In this document: piece by piece, positions 11,749 through 25,526 of the stretch
Layout of the letters: each line of letters opens with the position of its first letter
Position numbering within the stretch: the stretch's first letter is position 1
Made by a program: the position numbers and the translations under genes
From: Polytrichum commune
Lineage: Eukaryota; Streptophyta; Polytrichopsida; Polytrichales; Polytrichaceae
Length of the DNA: 60,000 nt
Direction of reading: 5' to 3'
Assembly: GCA_950295325.1 (NCBI GenBank)
Contig: OX485806.1
Span: 10,604,001 to 10,664,000 of the forward strand
Notes under the pieces: model-generated
The model's input: only the letters and a program-made list of their open reading frames with translations
The model's database searches: none
Told to the model about the DNA's origin: nothing

Positions 11749-14515
11749 TAATGGCTTGTCATGTGCCTGCCATAAGTCTAGATGCCCCCCGCCCTTCTTC
11801 TAAGTTCCATAGCAACACATAACATTCTTACTCGAACCTCCAAAGCTTTATGGCCACTCGAAACTCTTGTGCACCCTTGGTTCAAGGTGCTCGCTCTAGT
11901 GCTCACTTGTGTTGTTGCTATGGGGATTATGTTATGAGGTCATTTGTGTTGTTGCTATGTTGAAGTATATTGAAAAAGACCTTGGTTAGCCAACTCAATG
12001 GGAGCCCCACATTGTCCAAGGATAGGTTGACTAGAGAGTTGGTCAATCTAATAGTTAGACCCTCCCATATGGAAATAAAATTATGTTGGCATTGAAAGGA
12101 CTGTGGGTCAATATGGACGTATGATCTTACAGAGCATGTCATGGTTGATTTGGACATCGCCATTTCATTAGCCACTATCACGACTTTTACGGTAGGCACT
12201 TATTTCAATGAGTTTCTTCACTTAATGGATGAAAGAGTGTTTGATACTTTCATCAATGAAATGGTAATTGCCTACCTCTAAACGTATATCAACCCTATTT
12301 TCCACGTCATGTTTTTGGGGTATATTTATGTTAGGTGTTTCATTACTTACTATTTTTCGAACTTGTATATATTGGAATACTTGAGGCTATTTCTTACCTA
12401 TAGGTTTGCATGTTTGGTGGCCCATAACTTTGTATGTATAGTTCATGCTTGCTTCCCTATGATATTGGCGTTAATATCTATCTATCTATATGTAGGATGT
12501 AGGTTTAGGGATGATGCACGCGCATCATTTTTATTCAACTATGCGTGCACCCCCTGGGGATATGAGAGTTGTTGCCTTGGAAAAGTAGGCTCTAGACCAA
12601 AGGCTATTTCATTACCATACCACATGGGGGGTTAACTCTCTTGTAGAGATAAAACCCATGTGCAGTACCATGATGGGGGCTATGGAGGGGGCTATGACGT
12701 AATGCAAATATTTATGGGATGCTTGGCTCAAATATTCTTGAAAAATAACTTGTTTATTCTCAAAATGAATTTCTATTACCCTAAATGATTCTAAGACTTT
12801 TATAGAGTCTACTTTAAAGCACTATATGGGATTCTATTTATATTTTGCACCATGTTTTCTAATGCAACAATGGTTACTCCTTGCCTCAAAATTAATTTTT
12901 TTACAAAAACCATTGCCATGTTGTATTCATGTGTAGTGATTGCATGTTGGCATCCATCACGTCCTCTGACGGCAACATGATGATGAACCCAAAATCTTCA
13001 CCTCAACAAGGGATATGTCTTGCAATTCACGCAAGGGTGAACTAACACGGTCACTCCCCAATCAAATAGTTTTGTCGACAACTACCTAGAAGTCAACTTA
13101 GCAGTTAATTAAATTTATTCATTTCTCAAAAAATACAATTTTTTAAAAAACCATTAGATCTTTTTTGGTTGCAAGATCAAAACAATCTTGGTTTTTGTGG
13201 ACTTTTTGTTTTTTTTTTTGGTTTAGTAGTTGACCGACTGGCCAAACTACTCTCAGTTGACTACCGCAATTGACTTGCAAAATTCAACTAAGACTAGATG
13301 GTTGCTACTACTCTAAGGAAAAGCAAAAGAGAACCTTGAATTTTTTTATGGGCTATTAGTTTTTATTGCCGAGAAGATTTAACATTTCATATTTTAATGG
13401 TTTCAAAACATTTATTTAAATATTTACTGACAATCAACTGCTTCTAGCAATCTACCATAAAAGTAGTTAGAATAAAAAAATAATAATAGAAAAGATTAAT
13501 AGAAAATAACATGTACGGGGCTATCACATCACCTCAAGTCAAGGGCGAACATGATGACCAAAGGCTACGTCATGTCCTTTTGCACAACAATTGTTTCTCT
13601 ACAATATCAATTTATACTAAATCAAATGTTGTGAAATTTTGAAGTGTTTAGGTTACTTGGTTCTTTTGTTATGCCCACCTCTTGAGGTGGGCTTGACACG
13701 AAAGCCAGACCTAGGTAGACCATGAAACATTGTTCATCGCATTCCATTTAGGACTCCATATAAGTTTGTTCACCCATTCAAACCTCCTTGGTCTCTTAGC
13801 CCTCAAGCTCTAGTGTAAAGTGAAGTGGGTTGGTCATAAGATGTTTCACCAATGAGAGACCCTAAATCTCAAATGGTTATGGCCTTCTAAGTTCTACTGT
13901 GGAGTGCCCCTGAAGGGAAAACCAATATTATTCATGTTAACCTCCAGGAGTTCTTAAAAATGCCAAATAGAGGATGAAACACAAGAAAAGTTCCCAGGTA
14001 TATCATAAGCAGATGTAATTTCATTTAACTTTCCCCTCCTGTGCTAGGACCTAGTAATGAACACGTGTTAAAGAATATTGCCTTCTTAAATGTCAATCCC
14101 GAGTTTGATTAATACGTAAATTGAGCATGGAAACTTCTTGAGAACTACAAGGACACAACGAGATTGGTAAACGTGATTGGTCTATATCCAAACTTTTTGT
14201 TATTGAAATTAGAGAGTTTCCGGCTAACACACTAAAGATAGTCACGAGACACCTCCCAAAAACCGGCACTAAAGGGGGACTCTATTTTCCACCATGAAAA
14301 AGAACATTTGTACACTAAAAGGAACATATGTGATTGTTACTCAAAAGTTCTCAAAAAGCTCTTGAAAAGTTCTAGACTATGTACTTATATCGGTACCGAT
14401 CTAGACTCTAGAGTCCTCCAAGATCCATGAACTCCGGAAACTTTTTTAAACTTCATATTTCCACAAGAATTTAAAGTATCTGGAGTTGGTGTAGGATCCG
14501 AGTCAGCTCTCGCCA
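11749..14515. other. Intergenic: AT-rich decayed repeats, no gene seen
   Basis: There are short open frames only. The longest, at 12309-12635 on the plus strand, has no recognisable domain and a hydrophobic, AT-driven composition. Positions 13530-13930 resemble 54950-55230 (shared CATTTAGGAC...CCCTCAAGCT...TTTCACCAATGAGA), a dispersed direct repeat. Confidence 0.45.
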
Positions 14516-14735
14516 ACTACACTAAATATCGTATTTAGTGGCACTAGCTATTTGGAATTACACAACGCTATTTACCGTGTATCTCATTTTTGGCCAATCA
14601 AGGTCAAATTGGTTGTTTGGACATTATAGAACGTTAACATCTTTTACTTGGTGAAAAAGTTATATTAACAATGTAAAAATACATCATTGTGTAGCACCAG
14701 AAGTAAGTGACACTAAATACAATATTTGGTGTAGT
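14516..14735. mobile_element. MITE, ACTACAC...TTTAGTG family, copy 2
   Basis: A 220-bp element. The left end ACTACACTAAATATCGTATT runs into TAGTGGCAC. The right end, read inverted, is ACTACACCAAATATTGTATT followed by TAGTGTCAC. It is shorter than copies 1 and 3, as expected for independent deletion derivatives. No coding content. Confidence 0.65.
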
Positions 14736-15498
14736 ATATCAAAATGGCTCTGGTATTTTTTACTTTTGCAGCTAGACCTTGTTAGGAAAAGAAGTGTTTG
14801 AAATAAAGGTAAAGGGTACTTAACTAACACTTTGATCGCTTTAGCCTATTTTGGGAATGCATTTTGATAAGTAGCATGCATGATTGGCTTAGGAAATTTA
14901 CTTAGACATGGTAGTAATTTGCACATCATAACGAACATATCATAGATTTTTGAAGTCACTTACCTCTAGCTTCCGAATTTCCTCCTTGGACCTACACTTT
15001 TTTCAATTGCACATGGTTTTGAATTTCATCCCAACACCCGTCTTAAACCGCACATGTTTTCCACCCAAAAGCAACCCCGCTTTCTTCCAAACCGTCCCCA
15101 CCCAATAAAGATTTGAGCCCTTTTAACTTGCATGCAGGATCTTAATTGAAATATATATAAAATACTAACCCATGCCTAGCTACGTTCCCACACTTGCCCA
15201 AATCGAGTCCCCATGGTTACTTTCTTTAGTTGATTTGACATTGAAACTAGCTTTAAAAGCCCCATATTAGATTCTGACTCAAAGTCGTTTGAGATGAATT
15301 GGTGATAAACCAACAAGGGTCATAAGTTTTTATGTTGGATGGATGAGAGGTACGGTTGTAAAAACAATAATTCCCTCTCTCCCCCTTATAAGGAGATCCC
15401 AATGTTTAAATCATCAACCGTACGTGAATGGCATGAATTCTTGACCTATAGGAAGTCTACTTGTACAAGTAGGTAAGTGGCCCTCCAATAGGAGGCTT

Positions 15499-15952
15499 GG
15501 GATTCATGGCGTCTATGTAAACTCATCCATTGTGGATGAAGGGCTGCAATAAAATCAAGCCCATTTAAAGTTGATGGCCGTTTCATTCAAATTAGATTTC
15601 ACTACATCGATCATCTCAACTGGTAGGTGTTCGTATTCGGAGTTACATAGTGCTATAACCATCTAATGAGAATGTAATATTTACCAAGGAAAGCCATTTA
15701 TGTTCGACAATGTCCGAAGTTTGAACAACCAATTGAACTTTTGCTACATGAACTCTTGAGTAAGATGTTATTGTATTGCGTGATTCCGAATAATAACATG
15801 CACTAATTGGGACACTCAATGTAGCCTAATTCAAGATCTCTGATGCTATTTATGGGGTCAAAAATTATTCAATTTTTTTTAATAGGGTATACTATAATTC
15901 ACTGCATTTTGACCTCCATTTTGGATGAGTTTACGTAGACAGCATAATTCCC
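15499..15952. mobile_element. MITE-like element, GGGA...TGTAAACTCATCC family, copy 2
   Basis: The left terminus GGGATTCATGGCGTCTATGT and the right terminus (inverted, GGGAATTATGCTGTCTACGT) are both followed by AAACTCATCCA. It shares its ends with 10351-10590. Non-coding. Confidence 0.55.
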
Positions 15953-16684
15953 TATCCCTAAGGGCGCAACATCCATAGTCAACCACATCCATTTAACCGC
16001 TCACTAGGGTCATGTAATGCCGACATGGATGAGATCCATATGTTTTAGGCAAACGGAGTCAAGGTGTATGTGGTGGCTACTTGTGATCGACTACCCTCAT
16101 CAGAGTTTTGACAACTGTCGGAGCCAAGCATTAGCATTTAGATGAGCAGTTATGGACTAACCCATAGATTGAGTATGTGTTGACATAACTAACTTCACCG
16201 CTTCAAAATTTATAGCAAATTCCATATTCATGATTTTTTTTTCCCTTTATCTTGCATTCTCCTTAAAATTTGTTTCTCTTCGCAAGAAAAATAATTCCCC
16301 ACTACTACTCCTCCTAAATAGATGCAAACCCTCTTATTTTATCGGTTTTAGGTGCCTCAACCTTAATAGGGACCTGGAGGCCAAGTCCGTACTTTCCATT
16401 TGTAATAAGCAAAAAGTTGGTGGCACCTAGGAAGAAAAACCCACCGTATAGTGACAATAGATTTTTTAAGGGCAGGCATAAAATCTGACCCCAATGACAA
16501 AGAAGTACATGTACATATGTTAGTACTTCACTATATATATATATATATAAATATTAACACACTAGGAAACAAAAGTGGACATAAAGACTTTTAAATGCCC
16601 TTCAGATGCAATTACAAGTAGCGGTGCTTTTGGTGTACGGGCCCCCTGCAACAACTTGCTACACCACTTGCGCCTGGTAACTTA

Positions 16685-17263
16685 GGGCGGCTTTATATTA
16701 GGGGCCATTTGGCGGCTGGGCCATTTGGAGTAGAGGCAACTTGGACTTGAAGTGGCCCTTACTTTACTCTAACTTTAGCTCTACTTTACAAAGTGGCCCG
16801 TTGAGTGGCCCTTGCAATATAAAGTCCATAGGACCACTTGTAGGGTCCAAATTGGAAATTTTGCTTTAAAGTGGGCCTTCCAAATGGCCCTAGGGACTTT
16901 ATATTGTAAGGGCCACTCAACGGGCCATTTTATCTTAAATGAATTATGCCCTTTCTTGAACTAAAGTCATAAAGTCATAAAGTCATAAATGACTATATGA
17001 CGGAAGTTGGGTGAAGTGGCCCGTAGATGCGAAGTGGCTCTCCATAAACCCTCGACCCATTTTTTTGCCAGCGGGCCACTTTTTTCCCTCCAAAATGCCG
17101 CCATGTCACCCGCCACGCAAGCTTTAGGAGAAGTGGGTCGACTCTCAATATAAAGCCCTCGGGGCCATATTAGGGGCCATTTGGGCAATCTAAGCACTCT
17201 CATTGGTTGATGCCTAGGGTTTGGAAACGGCCCCTAGAAATGGCCCCTAATATAAAGCGGCCC
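16685..17263. mobile_element. PIF/Harbinger-like non-autonomous element with TTA duplication
   Basis: A 579-bp element flanked by TTA at 16682-16684 and 17264-17266. The termini are GGGCGGCTTTATATTAGGGG on the left and, inverted, GGGCCGCTTTATATTAGGGG on the right, both followed by CCATTT. A TWA duplication with G-rich termini fits PIF/Harbinger. Inside is a second inverted pair, GTGGCCCGTTGAGTGGCCCT at about 16794 and its complement near 16905-16930. The element is therefore strongly self-complementary. The open frame on the minus strand at 16967-17203 is not transposase-like. Confidence 0.75.
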
Positions 17264-18514
17264 TTATAGGGTTTAAGTTAGGGCCACTCCACACATGAGA
17301 CTGAAGGCCCATGGCTATTGCATTCTAAGGGCCACTTCACAAACAAGATTGCGAGCCCGTGGCCATTACACTTCCAGCACTCTCATTGGTGGAAAAGGCA
17401 GAGCCGGTCCAAGTTCGCTACTTCACGTACACTACGCTTGAGGGACCAACTGAGTATGTGAATGCAAGATGGATGTAAAGTCTACATGGATTTCTACATG
17501 GCATTGAATGGATCATGTTTCGTGGTCACTTGGACTATTTCCAAAAACCACCCTTGGAGGGAGGTAGGCTTAACATAAAACAGGGAGACCATGGCACTCT
17601 GAACGCTCATAATTGTTGGTTTATTCTAATTTATCATGGTTGAGGACCCGTATGAATAGAAATTTATTGAAATAGCATTTGGTTGAGGGCCTGGTCACAT
17701 ATGACTTCACACTATACTTGAGGGTCTGTGACCACACTACATGATTTTGGAGGTGTCTTGGGACAACCTTCGGACACTTTCTTTTGGGCTCTCACAATTT
17801 CATGGTCATGGCTCTTGGCTCATGTTTGAAGTGGCCCTGAGATCTCTCATTGGTTGAAAAGGTTGAGACCATCGAAGTTCACTTCACACTAGAAGGTGAA
17901 GTTATGAGGGTCCAAAAAAATTACCATGTATGAAAGTCTACATGAATTCCTACATGACAAACTATGAATAATGTTTCATGGTTTGCTCGAATTTGTGTCA
18001 GGCCCACCTCCAAGAGATAGGCTTGACGCAAATTCCAGCCCATACCATGTCAAAGCCAAGGGCCTTAGACGGTTGGTATGGCCTTTGGATGTGAGTCAAG
18101 GGCTCTCACAATTACATGGTCACATGGTGCGTGAAAGTGGCCCTTAGAATGGCTTAGGATTCGTGCCATACATGGTAGAATGATGGGTCTTAAATGGAAT
18201 GTCAATAATAGGGCATACCTTAGTAGTTTGCAAGTAAAATGCGGGATTTTCTTCAAATTTGACGTCACACCTTGCTACACAAACGTGTAATGTCTTGTTC
18301 TTAGTCTTTAGCCTGAGAAAAATGAAGCCACTTAAATTCCACTCCCAACAAATATACAAGGCCATCGGGACCGTAAACATTGGGCATGGCAAGTGTCTTG
18401 GGAGCATGTGGCGGAACTAGACAACTCTCAAAAGGGTAACACTCATAAGTATGGTGTGCTTAGCCAACATCAAGCGCTTCAAAGCGTTAAGAATTCCTAG
18501 ACTTCAATTGAAGA
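17264..18514. other. Intergenic: repeats sharing motifs with the neighbouring element
   Basis: GGGCCACTTCAC, GCACTCTCATTGG and AGTCTACATGRATTYCTACATG motifs recur several times between 17170 and 18000, indicating degenerate duplication. No gene is seen. Confidence 0.4.
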
Positions 18515-18906
18515 TAAGGTGGGGGTGGCAATTTCCGTCCAAATTTCAGATGTGCCTAGTTGGGATGCTGAAAGTATTTTTTTTTATAAATTTTGAGCGC
18601 TCCGCAAAGCTGGTGCAAGAGCAACTATGAAAAAATCAAAATTTTCCAACATGTCTATGATTTCCTACAAAATTTTAAAGGAAACCTTGTAGAGTGACCA
18701 ACACTCGCACATAGGGTACGTGGTATATCCACAGGGTGGATTTCTAAAACCGACCGCTGGCAGCCAATGAAATGCTGGCAGCACTGTGAACAGTAAAAAC
18801 ACCTTGATAGGTGTTTTTGTAAACCCAGGTTAAAGCACCTAGATAGGTGCTTCCGACCATAGGGGTCGACTTTAGGACCCGCACGGATATTGCCACCCCT
18901 ACCTTA
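18515..18906. mobile_element. hAT-like MITE with TAAGGT(A/G)GGGGTGGCAAT termini
   Basis: The left end TAAGGTGGGGGTGGCAATTT and the right end (inverted, TAAGGTAGGGGTGGCAATAT) are both followed by CCGT. GGGGTGGCAA is a common start in plant hAT MITEs, but here the inverted match extends five bases further out, so the true border and TSD are unclear. Two perfect short hairpins sit inside: AAAACACCT...AGGTGTTTT near 18800 and AAGCACCTAGATAGGTGCTT near 18833. Confidence 0.55.
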
Positions 18907-20094
18907 GAGGAGGTTGTTGTCAAAAAAATTGAGGATATCAATGTAACCAATTGCCTCGTCCACATCCTTAACAACTTTCTCCCACACAATTCTAGCATAC
19001 CTAGTCAATGGCATCTTGCCATATAGTGTGTGTCTACCTTCTAATATCCCACTTGAAATTGTTGAAGATTAGGTCATTTCTTTCAATCCAAATGGTCCAC
19101 ATTGTATTTCCTTAAAGGAAGAGCCAAATTCTAGTGTATTTGCTAAGAGAGAATGAGTGTTTCTTTCAAATGATCCCATACTGCCAATCAAAGGCTCTCA
19201 AATGTCCCTTGTGATTGGTCATGGTTGCCACAATGTAAACTAATAACAATATAATTGGAGGATTCACAACCCCTCCTTGCAATTCTTTAATCCTCGAACT
19301 AGTGCCCAATAGATTTGGGAACTCAAAATGACAATCAACATTAGCAATTTGCTCAACTATTTTTGGTATCAAAAAGCCATAACTATGAATTTTATTGAGA
19401 TGCCTTATGCATATACAAGAAATGAGTATAGCCGGTTGCTACCTTGCAATTGACATAGCATTCAACTTCAAGAGAAAAATAAATTTAAAACACTTAAAAC
19501 AAAAATATTAATTTTGTAGAACCACTAGATCTTGTTGGTTGCAAAATCTAGTGGTATACAATTTTTTTTTTGGATCATTTTTGTCAAGTTAATTGCTAGT
19601 AGTAGTTGACTCCCAATCGACTAGTAGCCAACTTCTCTAGGTCAACTACCTCACATCAACAACTTCAAATCTTTTGCTACCAACAATTGTCTTCAAGGAA
19701 GAAAAAAAATGAAGCAATATTAGATAGTTAGATTTTGCAACCAACAAGTTGTTATGGTTCAAGAAAAACAATTTTTTCTTGAAGTTGACTGCTAATAGCA
19801 GTTGGCCAAAAAATTACAAATAAAACTATGGCTTCAATTATGCAATAAAAATTTATTACACATCACAAATTGTCATGTCCTTGGGATGCACACTTCCAAA
19901 AGGTGTGGAATGAAACCTTGGGTCCACTATATTTTTATTCAAAAAATAAATATGACCTCTATTAAATATTTGTGGGTTATAATTATTAGCCTATTAGATA
20001 CCATAAGGTGTTAGAAAACATCAACACAAAATATTGTGTGGGGGAAAAAAACCCAACCTTTGCCTCCAAAGAAATCCCGAAAACCACATTGCGT
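18907..20094. other. Intergenic: no gene seen
   Basis: AT-rich sequence with scattered copies of a motif combining GTTGGTTGCAAAATC and GTCAACTA that also occurs near 13150-13320. No coding exon or element border was recognised. Confidence 0.4.
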
Positions 20095-20443
20095 CTCGGG
20101 GGGGGGGGGGGCAGTGTGTTAAAAAGTTAAGGATATAGGTGCGAACAACCACTATTTTATAGGGGGGTATTACTTTCAATTCTCTTTTTTTTTCACATGC
20201 TATCATTATGTAAACTTCTACTTTGGGTTAATAGAAAAATGGCTTGCCTTACTTATAATTCCAAATTACCTATTATTTCATACCCTATAGTACTTTAAAG
20301 ATGTCTAGTGCCATTTTTGATACCCTATATTACTCTTAAGTCCAATTATAATATTTTGCCCCCATGTTTTCAAAATACCCTATCATTTGTTCGCACATGT
20401 ATTGCTACTCCAACCAATGACTACCCCCCCCCCCCCCCCCGAG
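20095..20443. mobile_element. MITE with homopolymeric G/C termini and perfect 8-bp TSD
   Basis: A 349-bp element flanked on both sides by CATTGCGT (20087-20094 and 20444-20451). It starts CTCGGG, continuing into a long G run, and ends in a long C run followed by GAG, so the TIR is CTCGGGGGGGGG. The interior is AT-rich with repeated ACCCTAT motifs and no ORF. The 8-bp TSD is typical of hAT elements. The same CTCGGGGG start and 8-bp duplication are seen at 25249-25526 and 39783-40093. Confidence 0.8.
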
Positions 20444-23400
20444 CATTGCGTGCCTAGGGAGTTCATCTTGGGTAGTTGAGTGAATGGATTTTATTAGTTT
20501 CATACCAACTGTGACTATAAGATACCATTCTTCAATGGAATTGTGTACCCTAAATTAAGAATGATGCTAGTAAGTCCGTGCATGAGTTTGTAGTTGGAAG
20601 AGCATAAGCACATCAAATATGAATGGGGTTGATGTTTATACAAACAATGTATCATTTGTGCATATGCAACAATCATTTCAATAGCATTTTTCAATGTTGT
20701 TTTCCATTTCCATACATCTATTATGTTTCAAGGCCATTTGTGAACATGCTCTATACTTGTGTGTACCAACAATTGGCCAAAAACTGTATTTCATCAAGTA
20801 TTACATGACTTTGCTAATTCTATGTGTAGTGAATTTATATTTAAAATATAGAGTATAGATTTTAGAACCTACGAAATAATACAGCATCCATCTTTTCCAC
20901 CTAGCTTCCAACATTGTATAAATGAATAGTTCTCAAAATTTAGCAAAGAAAAAACTATCAGCCCTCAACAATATGCCCTTTATCATGTAGGTATCAATAA
21001 ATACATCATGCACACCCCGAGGTCACATCATGTGACAGGGGAACATGATGGTCAGACGCCACGTCATGTCCATTCGCACATCCTTGTTGTTGGTGCTTCA
21101 CCTCAACGTCTTTAAACATTAATAAGGTAAACCTCAGTCTTTTTCTTTTTCTTTAAATTTCTTGGAAATGTATAAGGATACCCATTGCAAGAGGATACAA
21201 ATGTAACTAGGACTCCGGTACACACCTAGTAGCCATGCTTGGATTTAACCCTATCCTCAATCTTAAGTAGTGTTCAAATAGCAATGTACATGTGAACAAG
21301 AAGCTCTAAGTTCACCAAATTTATTGGAGGAGCTCCAAGGCTCTCCTTTGGATTCAAAGTAGAGCTCCACATACAAGTGAAAGTTGCAATCCTTGCTAGA
21401 TGACATGAACTTTCGCCTAGATTGTATTTTGTTGTTCAAATTTGGTTCCAATCATGCAGTTGTCTTTGACATCCCAAATTCAAACTACTAATCAACAACA
21501 CCCACTTGCTCAATTTTATGCCTCCTACTTGCACCTCTACACACCTAATGAACTCCAGAGGATCTGACTCGCGTTCTAGAGAATTAGGCCTAACGTGCAT
21601 TGGTGCCACACTACCCAACTCATGCACACTATGTAGAAATGAACACAAAGCTAGACCTTGAAACCCTAAAATGAACAAAAGTTGGGTTTCATTTGTTTCT
21701 AAAAGATGAAGGATGATAAAGAATCTTCATCCAAGTTCAAGTAGTCCATGAATATGATCCTAGATACAAAGACATTCTTGATCCTCTCTTCGTACGCTAT
21801 AGCCTATGCTTTTTCTAATGCCCACATAACGATAGATACTAGATACATGTCTATGATTTTTATAAGACGACTTTAAAAAAGAATTATGGACCCTATGTTA
21901 ACTCTACGTGTTGTCTCACATTTTTCTCCTAAGAGTTAATTAAACCCTACGTTTTAACCCACCATGTTTCCTAACTTCTCTAAGTGCTCGCCTTGAACAA
22001 GCCATATACCACTCACATACAAATGTCCAATCTAAGGGACTAACCGAATCGGCCCCATCTACCTTATGTATTATTTCCAATCATCTTACATAACCCCTTA
22101 CTACAATTTCTAAGGGTGCACCTTTATTTGATTGTGAAGTCTTATAGCCCAATCTATATCAATGAATGGGGAGAACCAACCGCTCGTTACACATGAACCA
22201 CTTGGGTTTGAGAAAAAACGGGTGAAGTTCAAGACATTAGAAAACTTCCCGATCATTTTTAGAAGAATCTAGAGAGAATATGCCTCAAATTAGTGAAGAA
22301 AAACCGAAAGATCACAACATGGAACCGGTTGGACTTGGAAACACTAGGGTTTTGACCGATTACGCCCAAAAATCTCCCCGGACGCCTGCCTCTATGAGAT
22401 ATTATTCGAGCAATAAAGCAAAGAAGGTTCATAAATCACAAAGCCATCAATATACTTAGAGTGTAGCCTACCCCGTCACCTACTAGGCTACCATCCGCCA
22501 TTAAGAAGTTTGGTATTGCTTTTCCCATTACCCCTCAATTTCTCCCGCAAGTGTGTGCGGTGGGGGGGTCCGACCTCCAAAACAATGAAAGTATTTCTAG
22601 GCCAAATATAGGAGAGGACTTATGATGAGTCTCTTAAAACCTAAGAGTTTGTTAGTTAGGGCTAGACGTTCACTTTTTGGATTGGCTCTGCTCCATTAGT
22701 ATTGAGGTAAAGAGGGTCTAAGAGTCCACCCACTGCAAGGTAGGCAATAAACCCCATCTTGCATCAAGGGGATTCTTGAGCAGGGTAGACCCAAAGGGCT
22801 CAAATACACGTCGGATTGCCTGACGTTGGTTTTCCTTTTCTTTTCTCAAAGAGGGTCTAGATGCCCGGCCCCCATAAGCTTGTGGTTGGTTCATTTCAAG
22901 TGGGTCTGAACTCTCTCTAGACTAATTCGAGGTTTTTGATGTTTATTTTAGGTCCACGTTACGTGAGGGGGTCGAGGCCTTCAAACTCTAGAGCCAAATC
23001 ACACATAATATAGACTCAAGCCAAGAAGGGAGGAAGCTCTAACAAGGCCCCAAGGGAGCAAATTGGGTGACCGTTTTGGTCTAACCTGATTTTCTTCCCT
23101 TGTGCCGTGTCAAATTTTATCTTTGGTGGATTAAAAGATATAATCTCACAGTATTGAAATATGAATTGTAGGGAATGGCCTTGACCCCATCATGTAGTGG
23201 CCTTGAGGTTGTTTTGGTGGATTAGACCAATCATGTACAAAGGACTTACGCATGTCAGAGCCTCAAATTGGCCTTCACTCCTCGTGTAAAGTGGCCCTTT
23301 GTCAATACATGTCAAGTGTTTCTTGAGAACTACACTAACGAATATCCCAAATAGTGCCTTATGTTCTATAAAACCGACCAACCTATTGAACTTTTCGTTA

Positions 23401-25248
23401 GTAAAAACTGAAGTTACGAGTAAGAGGTTATTGCACTGTGTAACTCCACATAGTAACATGCACTAATTGGGACGATCAGAATACTATAAAAACAAAAAAG
23501 TTGTGGGGGGGGGGGGCACCATCAATGGACCAAATGCATTTTTTCAATAAAAAAACACAAATATTTATTGGTCCTCATGATACATATAATGAATGCAAAA
23601 GACATTCATGCTTACCGCAAATATCTAAATCAAGGTTTTTGTCATAAGACACACTTGTCAATGGGATTGGTTGAGATTAAAGGTACCATGGATTGATGGA
23701 AAGTTGCAAGCATAACATGGTCTTGAAGTCATCACCCTATCAAAACGTCCCTTGAGATGTGGGCACTTCATGAGATTTAAAAGACGAGATAGTACATGTA
23801 GCATGTGCAAGTTCATGATCAAGCTTTTGGAGGCTACGTTTGGGGTGGTAATCCACTTTGTTTTTTAGCAAGATCCTAGGGCACATTTTAAGAGGCGGTG
23901 GACAAAGATGTCCTCGTAGGTATTTAGGGGTTAAAAGTGGGCCACAACATCATGTGAAAGGCTGAAAAGCCATGACTAGCTCCGGTGTCGCCACATCATG
24001 TTAACCCCCCCCCCCCCCCTTCCTTTCTCTTTGTGACCTTCAAAAGGAAAGGGGGCAACTTTCCGAGTCTTCGAAAAGAAATAACGAAATGGTCAATAAT
24101 GATAGTATTCTCACATCCAAATGTGGGCAATTCAATTTACCAAAACTATGCGCGATCCCACTAACCACAAACATGGTGAAAAGTATCACACGTTGTACTA
24201 AAGTTCCACCTTCAATCAATCAACTAATTAGAGCAAAGTGCCACTTGTCACTTTTCTATTAGCCGGAGTTGTTACAAAAATACATGTGTCACCTCTAAAT
24301 ATTCGCATTACGGCACCCCAAAATATTTGCATTTCCTCATCTTGGTTGAGGTAAGCTGATAGTGGGTGCAAGTGCGGTCGAGTGTACCTAAAAAAATGTT
24401 CCAATGTACTAAAATCATAATTTTTTTGGTCAAACGCCTAGAAATAGTAGAAAAGTATATTTAAAAAAAAATTGGATTAGTTTTTCACAGCAACCTATGT
24501 TGTTGTGTTAAGTAATTAAATATAGAACATCAATATGGGATTTTCAAAACTTATCATTTAAAGTCATGCCCAAAAGAAATGGCTAAATTTGGGTTTGGAT
24601 GTAAATTTCACGACCTTAAATATGTCAAAGTTGGATTTTTAAAATATTCCTTGGATTCGTTATATTCTTGAGGGGTCCATTGCAAGAATTTGTGAAAATA
24701 AATAAATTTAATGTAATTTGATCATATTTTAAACAAATTTTAAACAATTATTCGATATCACCTACTTGCACATCACTTGCACAACCTTCAAAAATGTGTA
24801 GACTTTAAAAATAATTAGTCAACGTAAATTGCTTGGGTCAGTGCATCAATGTGTTTTTCATTGTATATGAATTTTTCCTTCACATAATTCAGTAAATAGT
24901 TTTGATTCCCTTTCACTTCAACCTATCCAAGGTTCGGGAGATGTCCACTTAATTGTGCTTGCACCCTATTGTCGGGATTCCACTCAAAAAGTAATTTCGG
25001 TCGTTGGACTAGATCAAAAATTGCTGAGGAAGTGTAGAAGATGAATGTTTTCATTTCAATTTTCATGCAAGAATTGGAACTGAGATGCAAAATTTTAAGA
25101 GGTGAAAGTGGAAGTTCTCTTCCTCTTTAAACGATCGCATAGATCCTCCCAATTGTGTTATCTCTTGAACCTATAATGGTGCTTGTATTTTGAAACATTC
25201 AAAGATCAATCTTACTGCAACACTTGTCTATAGTATTTCTTCTCAACT
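20444..25248. other. Intergenic: decayed repeats, G/C homopolymers, no gene seen
   Basis: Positions 22141-22390 are repeated in direct orientation at about 50625-50870 (shared CCGAAAGATC...GGACTTGGAA...GACCGATTA-like blocks). A G tract near 23500 and a C tract near 24005 face each other, but no matching flanks or TIR beyond the homopolymer could be found. Positions 24900-25240 are an inverted copy of the dispersed family seen at 480-985. Confidence 0.4.
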
Positions 25249-25526
25249 CTCGGGGGGTTCACTCCCTCTTACATTTTGCGTTCGGGACCTATTTATGGGG
25301 GGGGGGTTATTTACCTTGCAGAAAAGATTATAAGGTGATGGTATTTTACATGTAAAAAGCCTAAAAATATTATATGTGATGGTATTTTATATGTAAACAT
25401 GTTTCACTATTTTAAAATCCCCTATTTTACATGTACATTTTTTACAAAATTTATCTACAATGAATATATTGGACCCTATTTTTTATCGCACGTTGTTCTA
25501 CGATTTTCGCCAGTGAACCCCCCGAG
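25249..25526. mobile_element. MITE with CTCGGGGGGTTCACT termini and perfect 8-bp TSD
   Basis: A 278-bp element flanked by TCTCAACT on both sides (25241-25248 and 25527-25534). The first 15 bases CTCGGGGGGTTCACT are perfectly inverted at the end (AGTGAACCCCCCGAG). The interior carries repeated GTAAAATACCATCAC-type motifs (seen here as the complement). It is homologous to 39783-40093 and, more loosely, to 36380-37003, and it has no coding capacity. The TSD length suggests hAT, although the terminal bases are not the usual hAT consensus. Confidence 0.85.

Noticed and set aside
12309-12635. 108-codon plus-strand ORF
   Set aside because: AT-driven hydrophobic translation with no domain, splice partner or homologous neighbour copy.
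23497-24020. Possible element bounded by a G tract and a C tract
   Set aside because: No inverted similarity beyond the homopolymers and no matching flanking duplication.
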